64,000 bases of DNA from JAFGXW01 sp964634385 (GCA_964634385.1 CAZWIZ010000001.1:62001-126000), one strand, 5' to 3'; positions 26,120 to 35,664 are shown, numbered from the stretch's first letter. Made by a program: numbers and translations. Notes: generated by a model not told the origin, from the letters alone.

Positions 26120-26979
26120 TATAATACCCCCTTCATAAGTTCAAATAGCTCATCAACATTATGAGGTTTGATTGAAAACTTGATATCTAATTTTTTTTCT
26201 AGTTGATTAGTAATTTCAATAATATCCGGTAAATCAAGATTCCATTTAGCAATATTTTCTTTCATAAATAGCTGGTTTGGTTTTCCATCATAAACAAGTT
26301 TAGAATCATGCATAACTAAAACTCTAGTAGCGTATTTATAAACTATATTCATATCATGTGTAATAATTAAAACAGTTTTATTTAATTTTTTATGAATATT
26401 AGTAAATAGCTCAAGTAAAGTGTCTCTCCCTTTTGGATCTAATCCACTCGTTGGTTCATCGAGTACCAAAATATCCGGTTCCATTGCTAAAATACCAGCA
26501 ATCGAAACTCGTTTTTTTTCTCCTCCCGATAAGTTAAAAGGACTTCTATCTAGATATTCTTCATTTAATCCAACATATTTAATAACTTCTTTAGCTCTCT
26601 TTATAGCAACATCTTCTTTTACACCAAAGTTTTTCGGCCCAAAAACTATATCTTTTAAAACAGTTTCTTCAAATAATTGATATTCAGGAAACTGAAAAAC
26701 AAGGCCAACTTTTTGTCGAAGTGGGTTTAGTTTTATTTTTTTATTTTTATTTTTATTTTTCTCAATTTTAATTCCATAAATTGTTACACTGCCCGTAGTA
26801 GGTCTTAATAAGGCATTCATATGTTGAACTAATGTTGATTTACCACTACCAGTTTCACCTATTAATGTTATAAATTCATTTTTTTCAGAGATGTTTAAAT
26901 TAATATCTTTCAATGCGGAGAAATCATTTCCGTCAAAAGACGGATATAAAAAGCTTACTTGTTCAAACTTAATTGCCAT
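26119..26979 (-). CDS. ecfA2: ECF transporter ATP-binding protein EcfA2
   Basis: 286-residue ATPase. Walker A GETGSGKSTLVQHMNALL, signature LSGGEKKRVSIAGILAM and Walker B ILVLDEPTSGLDP are complete; the GETGSGKST and NxLL pattern is typical of EcfA2 (CbiO2). Forms a heterodimer with EcfA1. The ATG lies within the end of ecfA1 (25-base overlap). Confidence 0.93.
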   Translation of the reverse strand: MAIKFEQVSFLYPSFDGNDFSALKDINLNISEKNEFITLIGETGSGKSTLVQHMNALLRPTTGSVTIYGIKIEKNKNKNKKIKLNPLRQKVGLVFQFPEYQLFEETVLKDIVFGPKNFGVKEDVAIKRAKEVIKYVGLNEEYLDRSPFNLSGGEKKRVSIAGILAMEPDILVLDEPTSGLDPKGRDTLLELFTNIHKKLNKTVLIITHDMNIVYKYATRVLVMHDSKLVYDGKPNQLFMKENIAKWNLDLPDIIEITNQLEKKLDIKFSIKPHNVDELFELMKGVL

Positions 26980-27761
26980 AAAATATTATTCACTTTCTCA
27001 TTATTAATATTTGCATCATCTAATTTATATAACAGTTTTAATGGTAAAAGTAATTCTAAATTAGACTTATTCAATGTCTTTTTATCATTTAAAATAGTAT
27101 TTGTTTCTCCAATTTTCAATATTTCTCCGTCTTTTAAAATAATTATTTTATCTGAATTTACAGCCTCTTTCATATCATGCGTAATCGTTATAATAGTTTT
27201 CCCATCTTGATATAGTTTCCTAATATATTTCATAATAGACTCTCTTCCTGTTGGGTCAAGCATAGAAGTAGCCTCATCAAAAATAATAATATCGGTATTC
27301 ATTGCGAGTATTCCGGCAATAGCTACTCTTTGTTTTTGACCGCCACTTAACGCATGTGGTTCTTTCTTCAAATATTCAAACATATCAACTTTTTTTGAAT
27401 ATTCTTCTATTTTATTAATCATATCTATTCTATCAAAGTTTAAATTTTCCATACCAAAAGCGATATCATCTTCCACAGTAACCCCAACAAATTGATTGTC
27501 TGGGTTTTGAAAAACTATACCGATTCTTTTTCTTATATCATGTACCGTTTCTTCAGTAAGTAGCATATTATTAACAAAAATATTACCTTTATCTGCCTTC
27601 AATAAGCCTATTATAAGTTTTGCAAGTGTTGATTTGCCACTACCATTATGTCCTAAGATTGAAACCCATTCCCCTTTTTTAATTGTTAAATTAATATTAC
27701 TTAATGCAGGAAATCCTTCTCGATAAGAAAATGATAAACCTTTTATTTCTATTATGTTCAT
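26955..27761 (-). CDS. ecfA1: ECF transporter ATP-binding protein EcfA1
   Basis: 268-residue ATPase. Walker A GHNGSGKSTLAKLI, signature LSGGQKQRVAIAGILAM, Walker B IIIFDEATSMLDP; GHNGSGKST is typical of EcfA1. First gene of the ecfA1-ecfA2-ecfT-truA unit, which starts after the ribosomal operon terminator and has its own TATAAT box. TGGAGTTG precedes the ATG. Confidence 0.93.
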   Translation of the reverse strand: MNIIEIKGLSFSYREGFPALSNINLTIKKGEWVSILGHNGSGKSTLAKLIIGLLKADKGNIFVNNMLLTEETVHDIRKRIGIVFQNPDNQFVGVTVEDDIAFGMENLNFDRIDMINKIEEYSKKVDMFEYLKKEPHALSGGQKQRVAIAGILAMNTDIIIFDEATSMLDPTGRESIMKYIRKLYQDGKTIITITHDMKEAVNSDKIIILKDGEILKIGETNTILNDKKTLNKSNLELLLPLKLLYKLDDANINNEKVNNILWQLSLNK

Positions 27762-27785
27762 ACTATCAACTCCATTTAACGCCTA

Positions 27786-27791
27786 ATTATA
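27786..27791 (-). promoter_or_regulatory. -10 box of the ecf operon
   Basis: TATAAT on the minus strand, preceded by TG-free AT-rich DNA; no good -35 found (TCGCTT at 17-base distance). Placed 25 bases before ecfA1. Confidence 0.5.
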
Positions 27792-27840
27792 TCAAAATAT
27801 AGTATAAAAAGCGATAGATATAATGTTTTTATTTTATAAA

Positions 27841-27866
27841 AAAGGCAAGCTCGCGAGCTTGCCTTT
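27841..27866 (-). terminator. Terminator of the S10-spc-alpha operon
   Basis: Perfect 13-bp self-complementary stem AAAGGCAAGCTCG/CGAGCTTGCCTTT followed by TTTTTAT on the minus strand, just after rplQ. Confidence 0.93.
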
Positions 27867-27871
27867 TACTA

Positions 27872-28234
27872 TTATTCTACGAATTCAATGATAGCCATTG
27901 GAGTTGCATCTCCACGTCTTGGCCCTACTTTATAAATTCTTGTATATCCACCATTTCTATCTTTAAAACGAGGTGCAATATCTTCAAATAATTTTTGAAC
28001 TGCATTTTTGCCTTCACCTGCATCTAAAAATCGAACAGTTTTAGCAGCTTGTCTAATATGATGAAGTGTTCCTTTTTTTCCTAAAGTAACCATTTTATCA
28101 GCCAAGCGTTGTAGTTCTTTTGCTTTAGTTTCAGTAGTAGTAATCTTTTCGTGAATAATTAAGTGAGTTACTAAGTCTCTTAACATTGCTTTTCTTTGAT
28201 CACTTCTACGATTTAATTTACTATATCCAGCCAT
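27872..28234 (-). CDS. rplQ: 50S ribosomal protein L17
   Basis: 120 residues, full length, starting MAGYSKLNRRSDQRKAMLRD, a hallmark of L17, which sits near the peptide exit tunnel in the 50S subunit. Last gene of the long ribosomal operon, 15 bases after rpoA, immediately before the terminator. AGGAGG precedes the ATG. Confidence 0.97.
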   Translation of the reverse strand: MAGYSKLNRRSDQRKAMLRDLVTHLIIHEKITTTETKAKELQRLADKMVTLGKKGTLHHIRQAAKTVRFLDAGEGKNAVQKLFEDIAPRFKDRNGGYTRIYKVGPRRGDATPMAIIEFVE

Positions 28235-28249
28235 TAATTTTACCTCCTA

Positions 28250-29200
28250 TTAATGTCTAGCTAATCCAAGACTAAGTTCATCAAGTTTTTGCTTAACTTC
28301 TTTAAGTGATTTCTTACCAAGATTTCTAACTTTCATCATGTCTTCTTCTGTTTTTTGTGTTAGTTCATCTACAGTATTTATTCCTGCACGTTTTAAGCAA
28401 TTATAACTTCTTACTGATAAATCTAAATCTTCAATTTGCATTTCTAGAATTTGAGAATTTTGTTCGCTTTCTCTCTCAATCATGTAGTCTTCTTCTTTTG
28501 CTTTTTCACTTAATTCAACAACTACTTCTAGATGTTCAATAAGCATTTTAGCTGCGATACCAATTGCTTCTTGTGAAGTAACAGCTCCATTAGTCCAAAC
28601 ATCAAGAGTTAGTTTATCTTCTCTAAATGCACTTGAAGAAGCGTTTGTTACTTCAAAATTTACTCGTTGTACTGGTGTGTAAATACTATCAATAGGAATT
28701 ATACCAACCATGTTGTTATATTCTTTATTTTGATCTGCACTTACATAACCAATACCTTTTCTAGCTACCATTATCATACGGAATTTTCCTTTATTAATTG
28801 TAGCTATATGTTGATCTTTATTAACGATTGTTACTTCATTATCACAAATTATATCTTTCGCAGTTATAACATGTGGTCCTTCAACTATTATTTCTAAACG
28901 TTTTTCAATATTCGGATCATCATTATCGATTTTTAAAACAACTTCTTTCAAGTTTAAAATAATTGCAGTAGCATCTTCAACTACTCCTTCAATACTTGAA
29001 AATTCATGTTCTATACCATCAATCTCACAGTTAATTATAGCTGCACCTGGTAAAGAAGATAATAAAATTCTACGAAGTGAGTTACCAATAGTTACACCAT
29101 ATCCACGTTCAAGTGGAGATATAGTAAACTTCCCATAAGTATCATTATCACTAATTACCTTTACTTCAGTTCTTGGTTTTTCAAATTTCAAATCTTTCAA
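28250..29200 (-). CDS. rpoA: RNA polymerase alpha subunit
   Basis: 316 residues. The N-terminal assembly domain has SPLERGYGVTIGNSLRRILLSSLPGAAI; an acidic linker follows near 235-250 and the C-terminal UP-element-binding domain ends in RAGINTVDELTQKTEEDMMKVRNLGKKSLKEV. All as in Bacillota. It nucleates core polymerase assembly and contacts activators. Canonical position between rpsK and rplQ. AGGGAGG lies 8-13 bases upstream of the ATG. Confidence 0.98.
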   Translation of the reverse strand: MKDLKFEKPRTEVKVISDNDTYGKFTISPLERGYGVTIGNSLRRILLSSLPGAAIINCEIDGIEHEFSSIEGVVEDATAIILNLKEVVLKIDNDDPNIEKRLEIIVEGPHVITAKDIICDNEVTIVNKDQHIATINKGKFRMIMVARKGIGYVSADQNKEYNNMVGIIPIDSIYTPVQRVNFEVTNASSSAFREDKLTLDVWTNGAVTSQEAIGIAAKMLIEHLEVVVELSEKAKEEDYMIERESEQNSQILEMQIEDLDLSVRSYNCLKRAGINTVDELTQKTEEDMMKVRNLGKKSLKEVKQKLDELSLGLARH

Positions 29201-29229
29201 ATGAATAACCTCCCTTGTATTTTATCCAA

Positions 29230-29616
29230 TTAACCACGAGGTCGTTTTGGTGGACGACATCCATTATGTGGAATTGGCGTTACATCTCTTATAGCTGTAA
29301 TTTCTAATCCTGCAGTTTGTAAAGCTCTAATTGCAGCTTCGCGTCCTGGACCAGGTCCTTTGACTGAAACTTCAACTCTTTGTACACCGTGTTCCATAGC
29401 AGCTTTAGCACAAGCTTCACTTGCCATTTGTGCTGCGAATGGTGTTGATTTACGGCTTCCTTTAAATCCTAGTGCCCCTGCACTACTCCAAGCAATAGCG
29501 TTACCAACAGGATCAGTAACTGTGATAATTGTGTTATTGAAAGTCGAATGAATATGCGCTACTCCTGAAGGAATATTCTTCTTCACACGACGTTTTGATC
29601 TTTGTTTACGTGCCAT
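29230..29616 (-). CDS. rpsK: 30S ribosomal protein S11
   Basis: 128 residues with the S11 marker blocks GVAHIHSTFNNTIITVTDP and the end DVTPIPHNGCRPPKRPRG. Located on the 30S platform, contacts the Shine-Dalgarno helix. Twelve bases after rpsM. Confidence 0.97.
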   Translation of the reverse strand: MARKQRSKRRVKKNIPSGVAHIHSTFNNTIITVTDPVGNAIAWSSAGALGFKGSRKSTPFAAQMASEACAKAAMEHGVQRVEVSVKGPGPGREAAIRALQTAGLEITAIRDVTPIPHNGCRPPKRPRG

Positions 29617-29628
29617 ATTTTTATCCTC

Positions 29629-29994
29629 CTATTTCTTCTTGTTAGCTATAGTTCTACGAGGTCCCTTACGTGTACGGGCATTGTTTCTTGTGTTTTGCCC
29701 ACGTGTTGGTAACCCTTTACGGTGACGCATTCCTCTATAACTTCCAATTTCTTGTAATCTCTTAATATTTAAGGAAACTTCTCTACGTAAATCTCCTTCT
29801 GTTTTAACATTTGCAACTTCAATACGAATACGTCCTAACTCATCTTCAGTTAAGTTCTTAACACGTGTTTCTTCTGAAACACCTGCAGCTGCTAATATTT
29901 TTATAGCTGTACTTTTCCCAATACCAAAAACATATGTTAATGAAATAACAATACGTTTATCTCTGGGAATATCTACACCTGATATACGTGCCAT
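29629..29994 (-). CDS. rpsM: 30S ribosomal protein S13
   Basis: 121 residues, MARISGVDIPRDKRIVISLTYVFGIG start and basic tail TRGQNTRNNARTRKGPRRTIANKKK that reaches the P-site tRNA. 30S head protein. Canonical place after rpmJ. Confidence 0.97.
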   Translation of the reverse strand: MARISGVDIPRDKRIVISLTYVFGIGKSTAIKILAAAGVSEETRVKNLTEDELGRIRIEVANVKTEGDLRREVSLNIKRLQEIGSYRGMRHRKGLPTRGQNTRNNARTRKGPRRTIANKKK

Positions 29995-30008
29995 ATGTGC
30001 ACCTCCTA

Positions 30009-30122
30009 TTAACCTTGTCTTTGTTTATGCTTTGGATTTTCGCAAATAACCATTACTTTACCATGGCGTTTAACAATTTTGCATTTATCACAAATTTTCT
30101 TTACTGATGCTCTTACTTTCAT
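30009..30122 (-). CDS. rpmJ: 50S ribosomal protein L36
   Basis: 37-residue zinc-binding L36: MKVRASVKKICDKCKIVKR then VICENPKHKQRQG. Ligands Cys11, Cys14, Cys27 and His32 are all present, so this is the zinc-type form. Too short for usual ORF cut-offs. Lies between infA and rpsM; AGGAGG is upstream. Confidence 0.96.
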   Translation of the reverse strand: MKVRASVKKICDKCKIVKRHGKVMVICENPKHKQRQG

Positions 30123-30163
30123 TTTATAATCCTCCTTTGAAGTTTTAACTTCAAATATACTAT

Positions 30164-30382
30164 TTATTTATGACGATAAGTTATACGCCCACGTGTTAAA
30201 TCGTACGGTGATAATTCAATCGTAACTTTGTCACCTGGTAGAATGCGAATGTAATACATACGGATTTTACCAGAAACGTGAGCCAACACACGATGTCCAT
30301 TTGGTAACTCTACTAAGAATTGAGTATTAGGCAACGCTTCAATAACTTTACCTTGCATTTCTAATTTTTCTTCTTTAGCCAT
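30164..30382 (-). CDS. infA: Translation initiation factor IF-1
   Basis: 72 residues, exactly family length, with an OB-fold starting MAKEEKLEMQGKVIEALPN and ending YDLTRGRITYRHK. It occupies the A site during initiation. The ATG at 30382 shares one base with the map stop (TAATG); an upstream in-frame ATG at 30418 lies inside map and is rejected. Confidence 0.97.
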   Translation of the reverse strand: MAKEEKLEMQGKVIEALPNTQFLVELPNGHRVLAHVSGKIRMYYIRILPGDKVTIELSPYDLTRGRITYRHK

Positions 30383-31143
30383 TAAGATTCCTCCTTTACC
30401 GTAGTTAAGATGATACAATCACCTTCAGTGATTAAGATTGAATGTTCATAATGACCACTTAAACTTTTATCCACTGTTACGGTAGTCCAATTATCTTTTA
30501 AAACCTTAACTTCTTTTCTTCCCATGTTTACCATTGGTTCAATAGCGAATGTCATTCCTGGTTTCAATAATATTCCTCTACCAGGAGGCCCATAGTTTGG
30601 AATTTGTGGATCTTCATGTAATTGTTTACCAACTCCATGACCTACAAATTCTCGTACAATACTATATCCAAATGATTCTGCATAAGTTTGAATAGCGTGT
30701 GAGATATCAGATAATCTGTTTCCTGCTCTTGCTTTTTTTAAACCTTCAAAAAGCGATTGTTTTGTAACATCAAGTAACTGTTGTGCTTCTTTACTAACTT
30801 CTCCTACTGTATAAGACCAAGCACTATCTCCATGATATCCTTTATACATAGCACCAATATCTACAGCGATAATGTCACCTTCTTTAAGAATTACATGTTT
30901 ACTTGGTATACCATGGACAACTACTTCATTAATTGATGTACAAGCACTTCCTGGGAATCCACCATAGCCTTTGAAAGAAGGTATAGCGTCGTTATCTCTT
31001 ACAACTTTTTCTACAATTCTATCTATTTCATATGTTGATACACCGGGTTTAATATGTTTTTTTATTTCTTGATGAGCTAGACCAACAATTCGTCCAGCTA
31101 TTTTCATCAATTCAATTTCTCTTTTAGATTTAATAGTAACCAT
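30382..31143 (-). CDS. map: Methionine aminopeptidase type I
   Basis: 253 residues, pita-bread fold. The five metal ligands appear in DIGAMYKGYHGDSAW (two Asp), GHGVGKQLHEDP (His), IEPMVN (Glu) and YEHSILITE (Glu). Removes the initiator Met. Start ATG directly after the adk gene with one-base sharing; in the standard spc-operon position secY-adk-map-infA. Confidence 0.96.
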   Translation of the reverse strand: MVTIKSKREIELMKIAGRIVGLAHQEIKKHIKPGVSTYEIDRIVEKVVRDNDAIPSFKGYGGFPGSACTSINEVVVHGIPSKHVILKEGDIIAVDIGAMYKGYHGDSAWSYTVGEVSKEAQQLLDVTKQSLFEGLKKARAGNRLSDISHAIQTYAESFGYSIVREFVGHGVGKQLHEDPQIPNYGPPGRGILLKPGMTFAIEPMVNMGRKEVKVLKDNWTTVTVDKSLSGHYEHSILITEGDCIILTTVKEES

Positions 31144-31790
31144 TATAAGTCACGTAATACTAAATCAATATCATTATATACTTTATCAAAATTTTGCATA
31201 CCATTGACATTATATAGTATTCCTTTCTTATTATAATAATCTAATAAAGGTATTGTCATTGTCTCATAGATTTCTAATCGACGTTTTACTGATTCTAATG
31301 TATCGTCAATTCTTTGATAAAGCTCTCCACCACATTTATCACAAATACCTTCTTGTTTAGGTTTTTTGAATATTAAATGGTAAGATGCTCCACAATCTCT
31401 ACAAACACGGCGTGCCTCCATACGTTCAAACAAAACATCATTACTTGCTAAAATATTAATAACAGCATCAAGCTTAGTACCCATTTCTTCTAATGTTTTA
31501 TCTAGAGCAACAGCTTGAACAACTGTTCTAGGATAACCATCTAAAATAAAACTATTTTCTGTGTCAGTTCTTTGTAATCGATGTTTTACTAACTCATTTG
31601 TAATTTCATCACTAACTAGGTTTCCTTGTTTTATATACTTCATTGCTTCTATTCCAACTGGATCATTATTAGCAAAAGCTTCTCTAAACATCTGTCCTGT
31701 TGAAATACTAGGCATTTTATAATTTTCTACTATTTTTGCTGATTGGCTACCTTTTCCAGCACCTGGAGGTCCCATCACAAGTATTTTCAT
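31143..31790 (-). CDS. adk: Adenylate kinase, zinc-LID type
   Basis: 215 residues. P-loop GPPGAGKG at residues 7-14, LDGYPRT motif and a long LID with four cysteines (CRDC...CDKC) that bind structural zinc, as in Gram-positive Adk. Interconverts ATP+AMP and 2 ADP. Twelve bases after secY. Confidence 0.97.
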   Translation of the reverse strand: MKILVMGPPGAGKGSQSAKIVENYKMPSISTGQMFREAFANNDPVGIEAMKYIKQGNLVSDEITNELVKHRLQRTDTENSFILDGYPRTVVQAVALDKTLEEMGTKLDAVINILASNDVLFERMEARRVCRDCGASYHLIFKKPKQEGICDKCGGELYQRIDDTLESVKRRLEIYETMTIPLLDYYNKKGILYNVNGMQNFDKVYNDIDLVLRDL

Positions 31791-31802
31791 TTATAAATCA
31801 CC

Positions 31803-33116
31803 TTATTTAATAAAACCACTATATTTTTGTTCTTGTGATTGTGTTTTAATTTGTTTAGTAGTTTCAATTGCAACTCCAACTACGATTAGTAAACTTGTTC
31901 CACCAATTCGAACATATGCTGGTAAATTAAAGATCATTGTCGCAAAGATTGGCAATGAAGCAATTAGTACTAAGTATGTTGCTCCAATAATTGTTATTTT
32001 GAATAACAATCTTGAAATGTAATTTTCTGTATCTACACCCGGTCTTACACCTGGTATATATGCATTTTGATTTTGTAAGTTTTTCGCAATTTTTTCTGGA
32101 TTTATTTGCACAAATGCATAGAAGAATGCAAAGACAAAAATCAATCCAACATATAAGGCATATCCTAACGGTCTTCTATATGAGAACAATTCTGTAAGCC
32201 ATAAAGTAACGGTAGCATTACCAATAGGTGGCATAAAGTTCATAATTGTTGTTGGAATACTCAATAATGTTATTGCGAAGATTACTGGAATTACACCTGC
32301 AGAGTTAATTTTCAAAGGAATATTAGAGTCGTGTTTCCCTTGGAATTTTGAACCTGAAGGTCTGTTTGAATATTGAATTGGTATTTTACGATTAGCAGAC
32401 TGCATAAATGTAACGAAAAATATTATAAATAAATATAATAATATAACTAATGCAAAAATACCATAAGTTTTTATATCTGATCCTGGTGCTTTAATATATT
32501 CTTCAACTAAACTTGTAATCATTCCAGGCATAGTTGAGATAATACCTGCAACGATGATCATTGAAGTACCATTTCCAATTCCTTTATTAGTAATTTGATC
32601 TGCTAACCATAATAAGAACGCACTACCTGCAGTCATTACAATTGCAAGATATGTATATGTTAAGAAGTTAACATTTTCAACACCAATATCGAATATTGCG
32701 TTACCAGTTAATCTAAATCCATAAGTCATTGCTAAAGCTTGAATAAACGCTAATCCAATCGCCATGTATCTAGTTAATTGATTAATCTTTTGTTTTCCTA
32801 CTTCTCCTTCGTCTTGCCATTCTTTTAAAAACGGAATAATATCCATTTGTAATAATTGAATAACAATAGAAGCAGTAATGTAAGGCCCAATACCTAGGGC
32901 AACAATTGAATAATTCTTAAGTGCATTCCCTGTTATGGCATTAGCCATACCAATAACACCACCATTTGCATCTTCAAAAAATCGCGCGATTTGATCCGGA
33001 TTAATAAGTGGTATGTGAATATAAACAGCAATTCTATAAATAGCAAATGCAAATAATGTGAAAAGAATTTTCTTCATTACATCTTTATTCTTGAATACCG
33101 AAATAATATGTTCCAA
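31803..33116 (-). CDS. secY: Protein translocase subunit SecY
   Basis: 437 residues with ten membrane spans. Plug and gate area NAITGNALKNYSIVALGIGPYITASI and the cytosolic loop NRKIPIQYSNRP are typical, and the C-terminal loop RPGVDTENYISR contacts SecA and ribosome. Core channel for secretion and membrane insertion. Its ATG follows rplO by 0 bases. Confidence 0.97.
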   Translation of the reverse strand: MEHIISVFKNKDVMKKILFTLFAFAIYRIAVYIHIPLINPDQIARFFEDANGGVIGMANAITGNALKNYSIVALGIGPYITASIVIQLLQMDIIPFLKEWQDEGEVGKQKINQLTRYMAIGLAFIQALAMTYGFRLTGNAIFDIGVENVNFLTYTYLAIVMTAGSAFLLWLADQITNKGIGNGTSMIIVAGIISTMPGMITSLVEEYIKAPGSDIKTYGIFALVILLYLFIIFFVTFMQSANRKIPIQYSNRPSGSKFQGKHDSNIPLKINSAGVIPVIFAITLLSIPTTIMNFMPPIGNATVTLWLTELFSYRRPLGYALYVGLIFVFAFFYAFVQINPEKIAKNLQNQNAYIPGVRPGVDTENYISRLLFKITIIGATYLVLIASLPIFATMIFNLPAYVRIGGTSLLIVVGVAIETTKQIKTQSQEQKYSGFIK

Positions 33117-33557
33117 CTAGATCACCTCTACACTTCCACCAACTGCTTGGATTTTTTCAACAGCAGTAGCAGTAAATTTATGTGCTTGCACTGTTAACTT
33201 AACATCAAGATTTCCATTTCCTAAAATTTTCAATCCTGAATTAAGTTTTGTAATTAATTTATCTTGTAGTAATAGTTCTTTAGTTACTACTGTACCTTCA
33301 GAATATCTATTAAGTTCACTAAGATTTACGATAGCATATTCTTTTCTATTAATATTAGTAAATCCTCTTTTTTTAAGTCTTTTAAAATATGGAGTTTGTC
33401 CACCTTCAAAACCTAAACGAGTTCCTCTACCAGAACGTGAATTTTGACCTTTATGTCCTGTACCTGCAGTTTTACCTGTCCCAGATCCAGTTCCTCTACC
33501 GACTCTTTTTTTATGATGTGTTGATCCTAAAGTTGGTTTTAAATTATGTAATTGCAT
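33117..33557 (-). CDS. rplO: 50S ribosomal protein L15
   Basis: 146 residues, Gly/Lys/Arg-rich N-terminal extension (KKRVGRGTGSGTGKTAGTGHKGQNSR) that threads into 23S rRNA. Standard location between rpmD and secY. TAG stop. Confidence 0.97.
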   Translation of the reverse strand: MQLHNLKPTLGSTHHKKRVGRGTGSGTGKTAGTGHKGQNSRSGRGTRLGFEGGQTPYFKRLKKRGFTNINRKEYAIVNLSELNRYSEGTVVTKELLLQDKLITKLNSGLKILGNGNLDVKLTVQAHKFTATAVEKIQAVGGSVEVI

Positions 33558-33568
33558 ATTGACACCTC

Positions 33569-33751
33569 CTACTTCTCAGTTACTTCAACTAAATGTGAGA
33601 TAACGTTAATCATCCCTCTAATAGTTGGTGTATCTTGTCTTATAACAGTTTTATGTAATTTTGTAAGTCCTAATGCACGGGCAGTTTTTCTTTGATTTGG
33701 TTTAGAAGCTATTGTGCTTCTTATTAATGTAATATGTAGTTCTTTCGCCAT
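33569..33751 (-). CDS. rpmD: 50S ribosomal protein L30
   Basis: 60 residues, bacterial short form: LHITLIRSTIASKPNQRKTARALGL. Its ATG shares one base with the rpsE stop (TAATG). Confidence 0.96.
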   Translation of the reverse strand: MAKELHITLIRSTIASKPNQRKTARALGLTKLHKTVIRQDTPTIRGMINVISHLVEVTEK

Positions 33752-34269
33752 TAGTGTAAAATCTCCTCTACAGTTAATCCGCGAGTACGAGCTACTTGTT
33801 CAGCAGTTCTTAATCTACTGATACCCTCAAACGTAGCACGAATGATATTAATTGGAGTAGCAGATCCTAAGTTTTTACTTAAGATATCTTCATATCCAGC
33901 TAATTCGATTACGGCACGAACTGGTCCACCAGCGATAACTCCCGTCCCACTTACAGCAGGTTTTAAAAATATTTCTCCTGCACCAAATCTACCTGTAACT
34001 TCATGTGGTATTGTTTTCCCATACATTGGTACTTTTACTAGATTTCTTTTTGCATCTTCGATTGCTTTTTTAATTGCGTCTGGTACTTCTTGAGCTTTAC
34101 CTGTACCAAATCCAACTTTACCTTTTCGATCTCCGATTACTACTAATGCGCTAAAACGGAAGCGACGTCCACCTTTAACAACTTTAGTAACACGGTTAAT
34201 ATTAACTACTCTCTCTTCGTAAAGTTTTGGTTCTCTTTTACGACGAGGTCTTCTTTTATCGTATGCCAT
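33751..34269 (-). CDS. rpsE: 30S ribosomal protein S5
   Basis: 172 residues: double-stranded RNA-binding-like N-terminal domain with NRVTKVVKGGRRFRFSALVVIGD, loop GKVGFGTGKA, then KPAVSGTGVIAGGPVRAVIELAG. Located at the mRNA entry and important for decoding fidelity. Full length. Confidence 0.97.
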   Translation of the reverse strand: MAYDKRRPRRKREPKLYEERVVNINRVTKVVKGGRRFRFSALVVIGDRKGKVGFGTGKAQEVPDAIKKAIEDAKRNLVKVPMYGKTIPHEVTGRFGAGEIFLKPAVSGTGVIAGGPVRAVIELAGYEDILSKNLGSATPINIIRATFEGISRLRTAEQVARTRGLTVEEILH

Positions 34270-34284
34270 TGACGTACCTCCTTA

Positions 34285-34647
34285 TTAAAAGTCTAATCCT
34301 GCAGCGCGTGCAGATTCAGCTAATGCTTTAACTCTACCGTGGTAAAGGTAACCACTTCTGTCAAAGATTACATTTTTAACATCTTTTTTCAAAGCTCTTT
34401 CTGCGATAAGAGTCCCTATTGCTTTTGCAGCTTCGATATTTCCACCATTTGTAATTTTACTGTCTTTTTCAACAGTAGATGCGCTTGCTAATGTAACACC
34501 ATTTACATCATCAATAACTTGAGCAAAAATATTTTTCGATGAACGGAAAATACTAATACGTGGTCTTAATGCTGTACCAACTAGATTTTTTCTAATTCTA
34601 AGATGTCTTTTTTGGCGCAATATATTTCTTGATTTTGTTTTAATCAT
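34285..34647 (-). CDS. rplR: 50S ribosomal protein L18
   Basis: 120 residues; basic N-terminus and the end AIGTLIAERALKKDVKN...DRSGYLYHGRVKALAESARAAGLDF. Binds 5S rRNA with L5. Confidence 0.97.
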   Translation of the reverse strand: MIKTKSRNILRQKRHLRIRKNLVGTALRPRISIFRSSKNIFAQVIDDVNGVTLASASTVEKDSKITNGGNIEAAKAIGTLIAERALKKDVKNVIFDRSGYLYHGRVKALAESARAAGLDF

Positions 34648-34663
34648 ATATAGTCACTCCTAA

Positions 34664-35203
34664 CTACTTTTTAGCAGTTTTTCCTTCTTTTCTACGTACA
34701 TATTCATTAACGTAGCGGATTCCTTTTCCTAGATAAGGTTCAGGTGGTCGAACCCCTCTAATATTTGCAGCAAATTCTCCAACCATTTGCTTGTTAATTC
34801 CTGAAACATTAACTAACGTATTTTTTGGTACTTCTACTGTTAATCCTTCTGGAATATCCATAACAACTGGATGTGAATAACCAGCACTGATTACAAGTTG
34901 TCCGTCCTTCATAATAGCACGATACCCAACTCCAATCATTTTTAATTTCTTAGTATATCCTTTTGAAACCCCAAGAACCATATTATTAATAAGAGCTCTT
35001 GTAGTTCCATGAATTGATTTATCTTCTTTTGTATCTGATGGTCTTTCAACAACTATTTCAGATGCATTTACTAAAACCTTCATGCTTTTTTTAAATGTAA
35101 AGTTTAATGATCCTTTTGGTCCTTTAACAGTAATAGTATTACCTTCTACTGTAGCCGTCACACCATCTAATAATGTAATTGGCATTTTTCCAATACGACT
35201 CAT
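34664..35203 (-). CDS. rplF: 50S ribosomal protein L6
   Basis: 179 residues, two tandem alpha/beta domains; MSRIGKMPI start and the conserved RPPEPYLGKGIRYVNEYVRRKEGK end. Near the GTPase centre base. Sixteen bases before rplR. Confidence 0.97.
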   Translation of the reverse strand: MSRIGKMPITLLDGVTATVEGNTITVKGPKGSLNFTFKKSMKVLVNASEIVVERPSDTKEDKSIHGTTRALINNMVLGVSKGYTKKLKMIGVGYRAIMKDGQLVISAGYSHPVVMDIPEGLTVEVPKNTLVNVSGINKQMVGEFAANIRGVRPPEPYLGKGIRYVNEYVRRKEGKTAKK

Positions 35204-35229
35204 TTCTTACACCTCCTAATTTCTAATTT

Positions 35230-35625
35230 TTACCAAACGTAAGCCAAGATTTCTCCGCCAACTTTTTGTTTACGAGCTTCACGGTCTGTCATAATACCGT
35301 TTGAAGTTGAAATCACCGCAATTCCTAGTCCGTTTAGTACTTTAGGAATTTCGCTGGATTTTGCATATACTCTAAGCCCAGGCTTAGAAATTCTTTTTAA
35401 TCCTTTAATTACTCTATCTGTTTGCATATATTTAAGTGTTACACGTAAAGTATCTTGAACACTACCTTTAACAACTTGAATGTGTGAAATATACCCTTCT
35501 TTTTTTAACAACTCTAAAACTTCTTTTTTAAGTTTAGATGCTGGCATATCTACTTTTTCATGTCTCATTTGATTAGCGTTTCTTATGCGTGTTAACATAT
35601 CTGCGATTGGATCTGTCATTACCAT
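35230..35625 (-). CDS. rpsH: 30S ribosomal protein S8
   Basis: 131 residues; TDPIADMLTRIRNANQMRHEKV start and ISTSNGIMTDREARKQKVGGEILAYVW end. Primary 16S binder and the usual translational repressor of the spc operon. The first of two ATG codons (35625) fits GGAGG spacing best. Confidence 0.97.
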   Translation of the reverse strand: MVMTDPIADMLTRIRNANQMRHEKVDMPASKLKKEVLELLKKEGYISHIQVVKGSVQDTLRVTLKYMQTDRVIKGLKRISKPGLRVYAKSSEIPKVLNGLGIAVISTSNGIMTDREARKQKVGGEILAYVW

Positions 35626-35664
35626 ATTAAATGCCTCCTTCCAATTTGCTTGGAATATTATTTT

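Noticed and set aside
29360..29551. Plus-strand open frame opposite rpsK and many similar ones opposite ribosomal genes
   Set aside because: Shadow frames of strongly conserved minus-strand genes, no ribosome sites.
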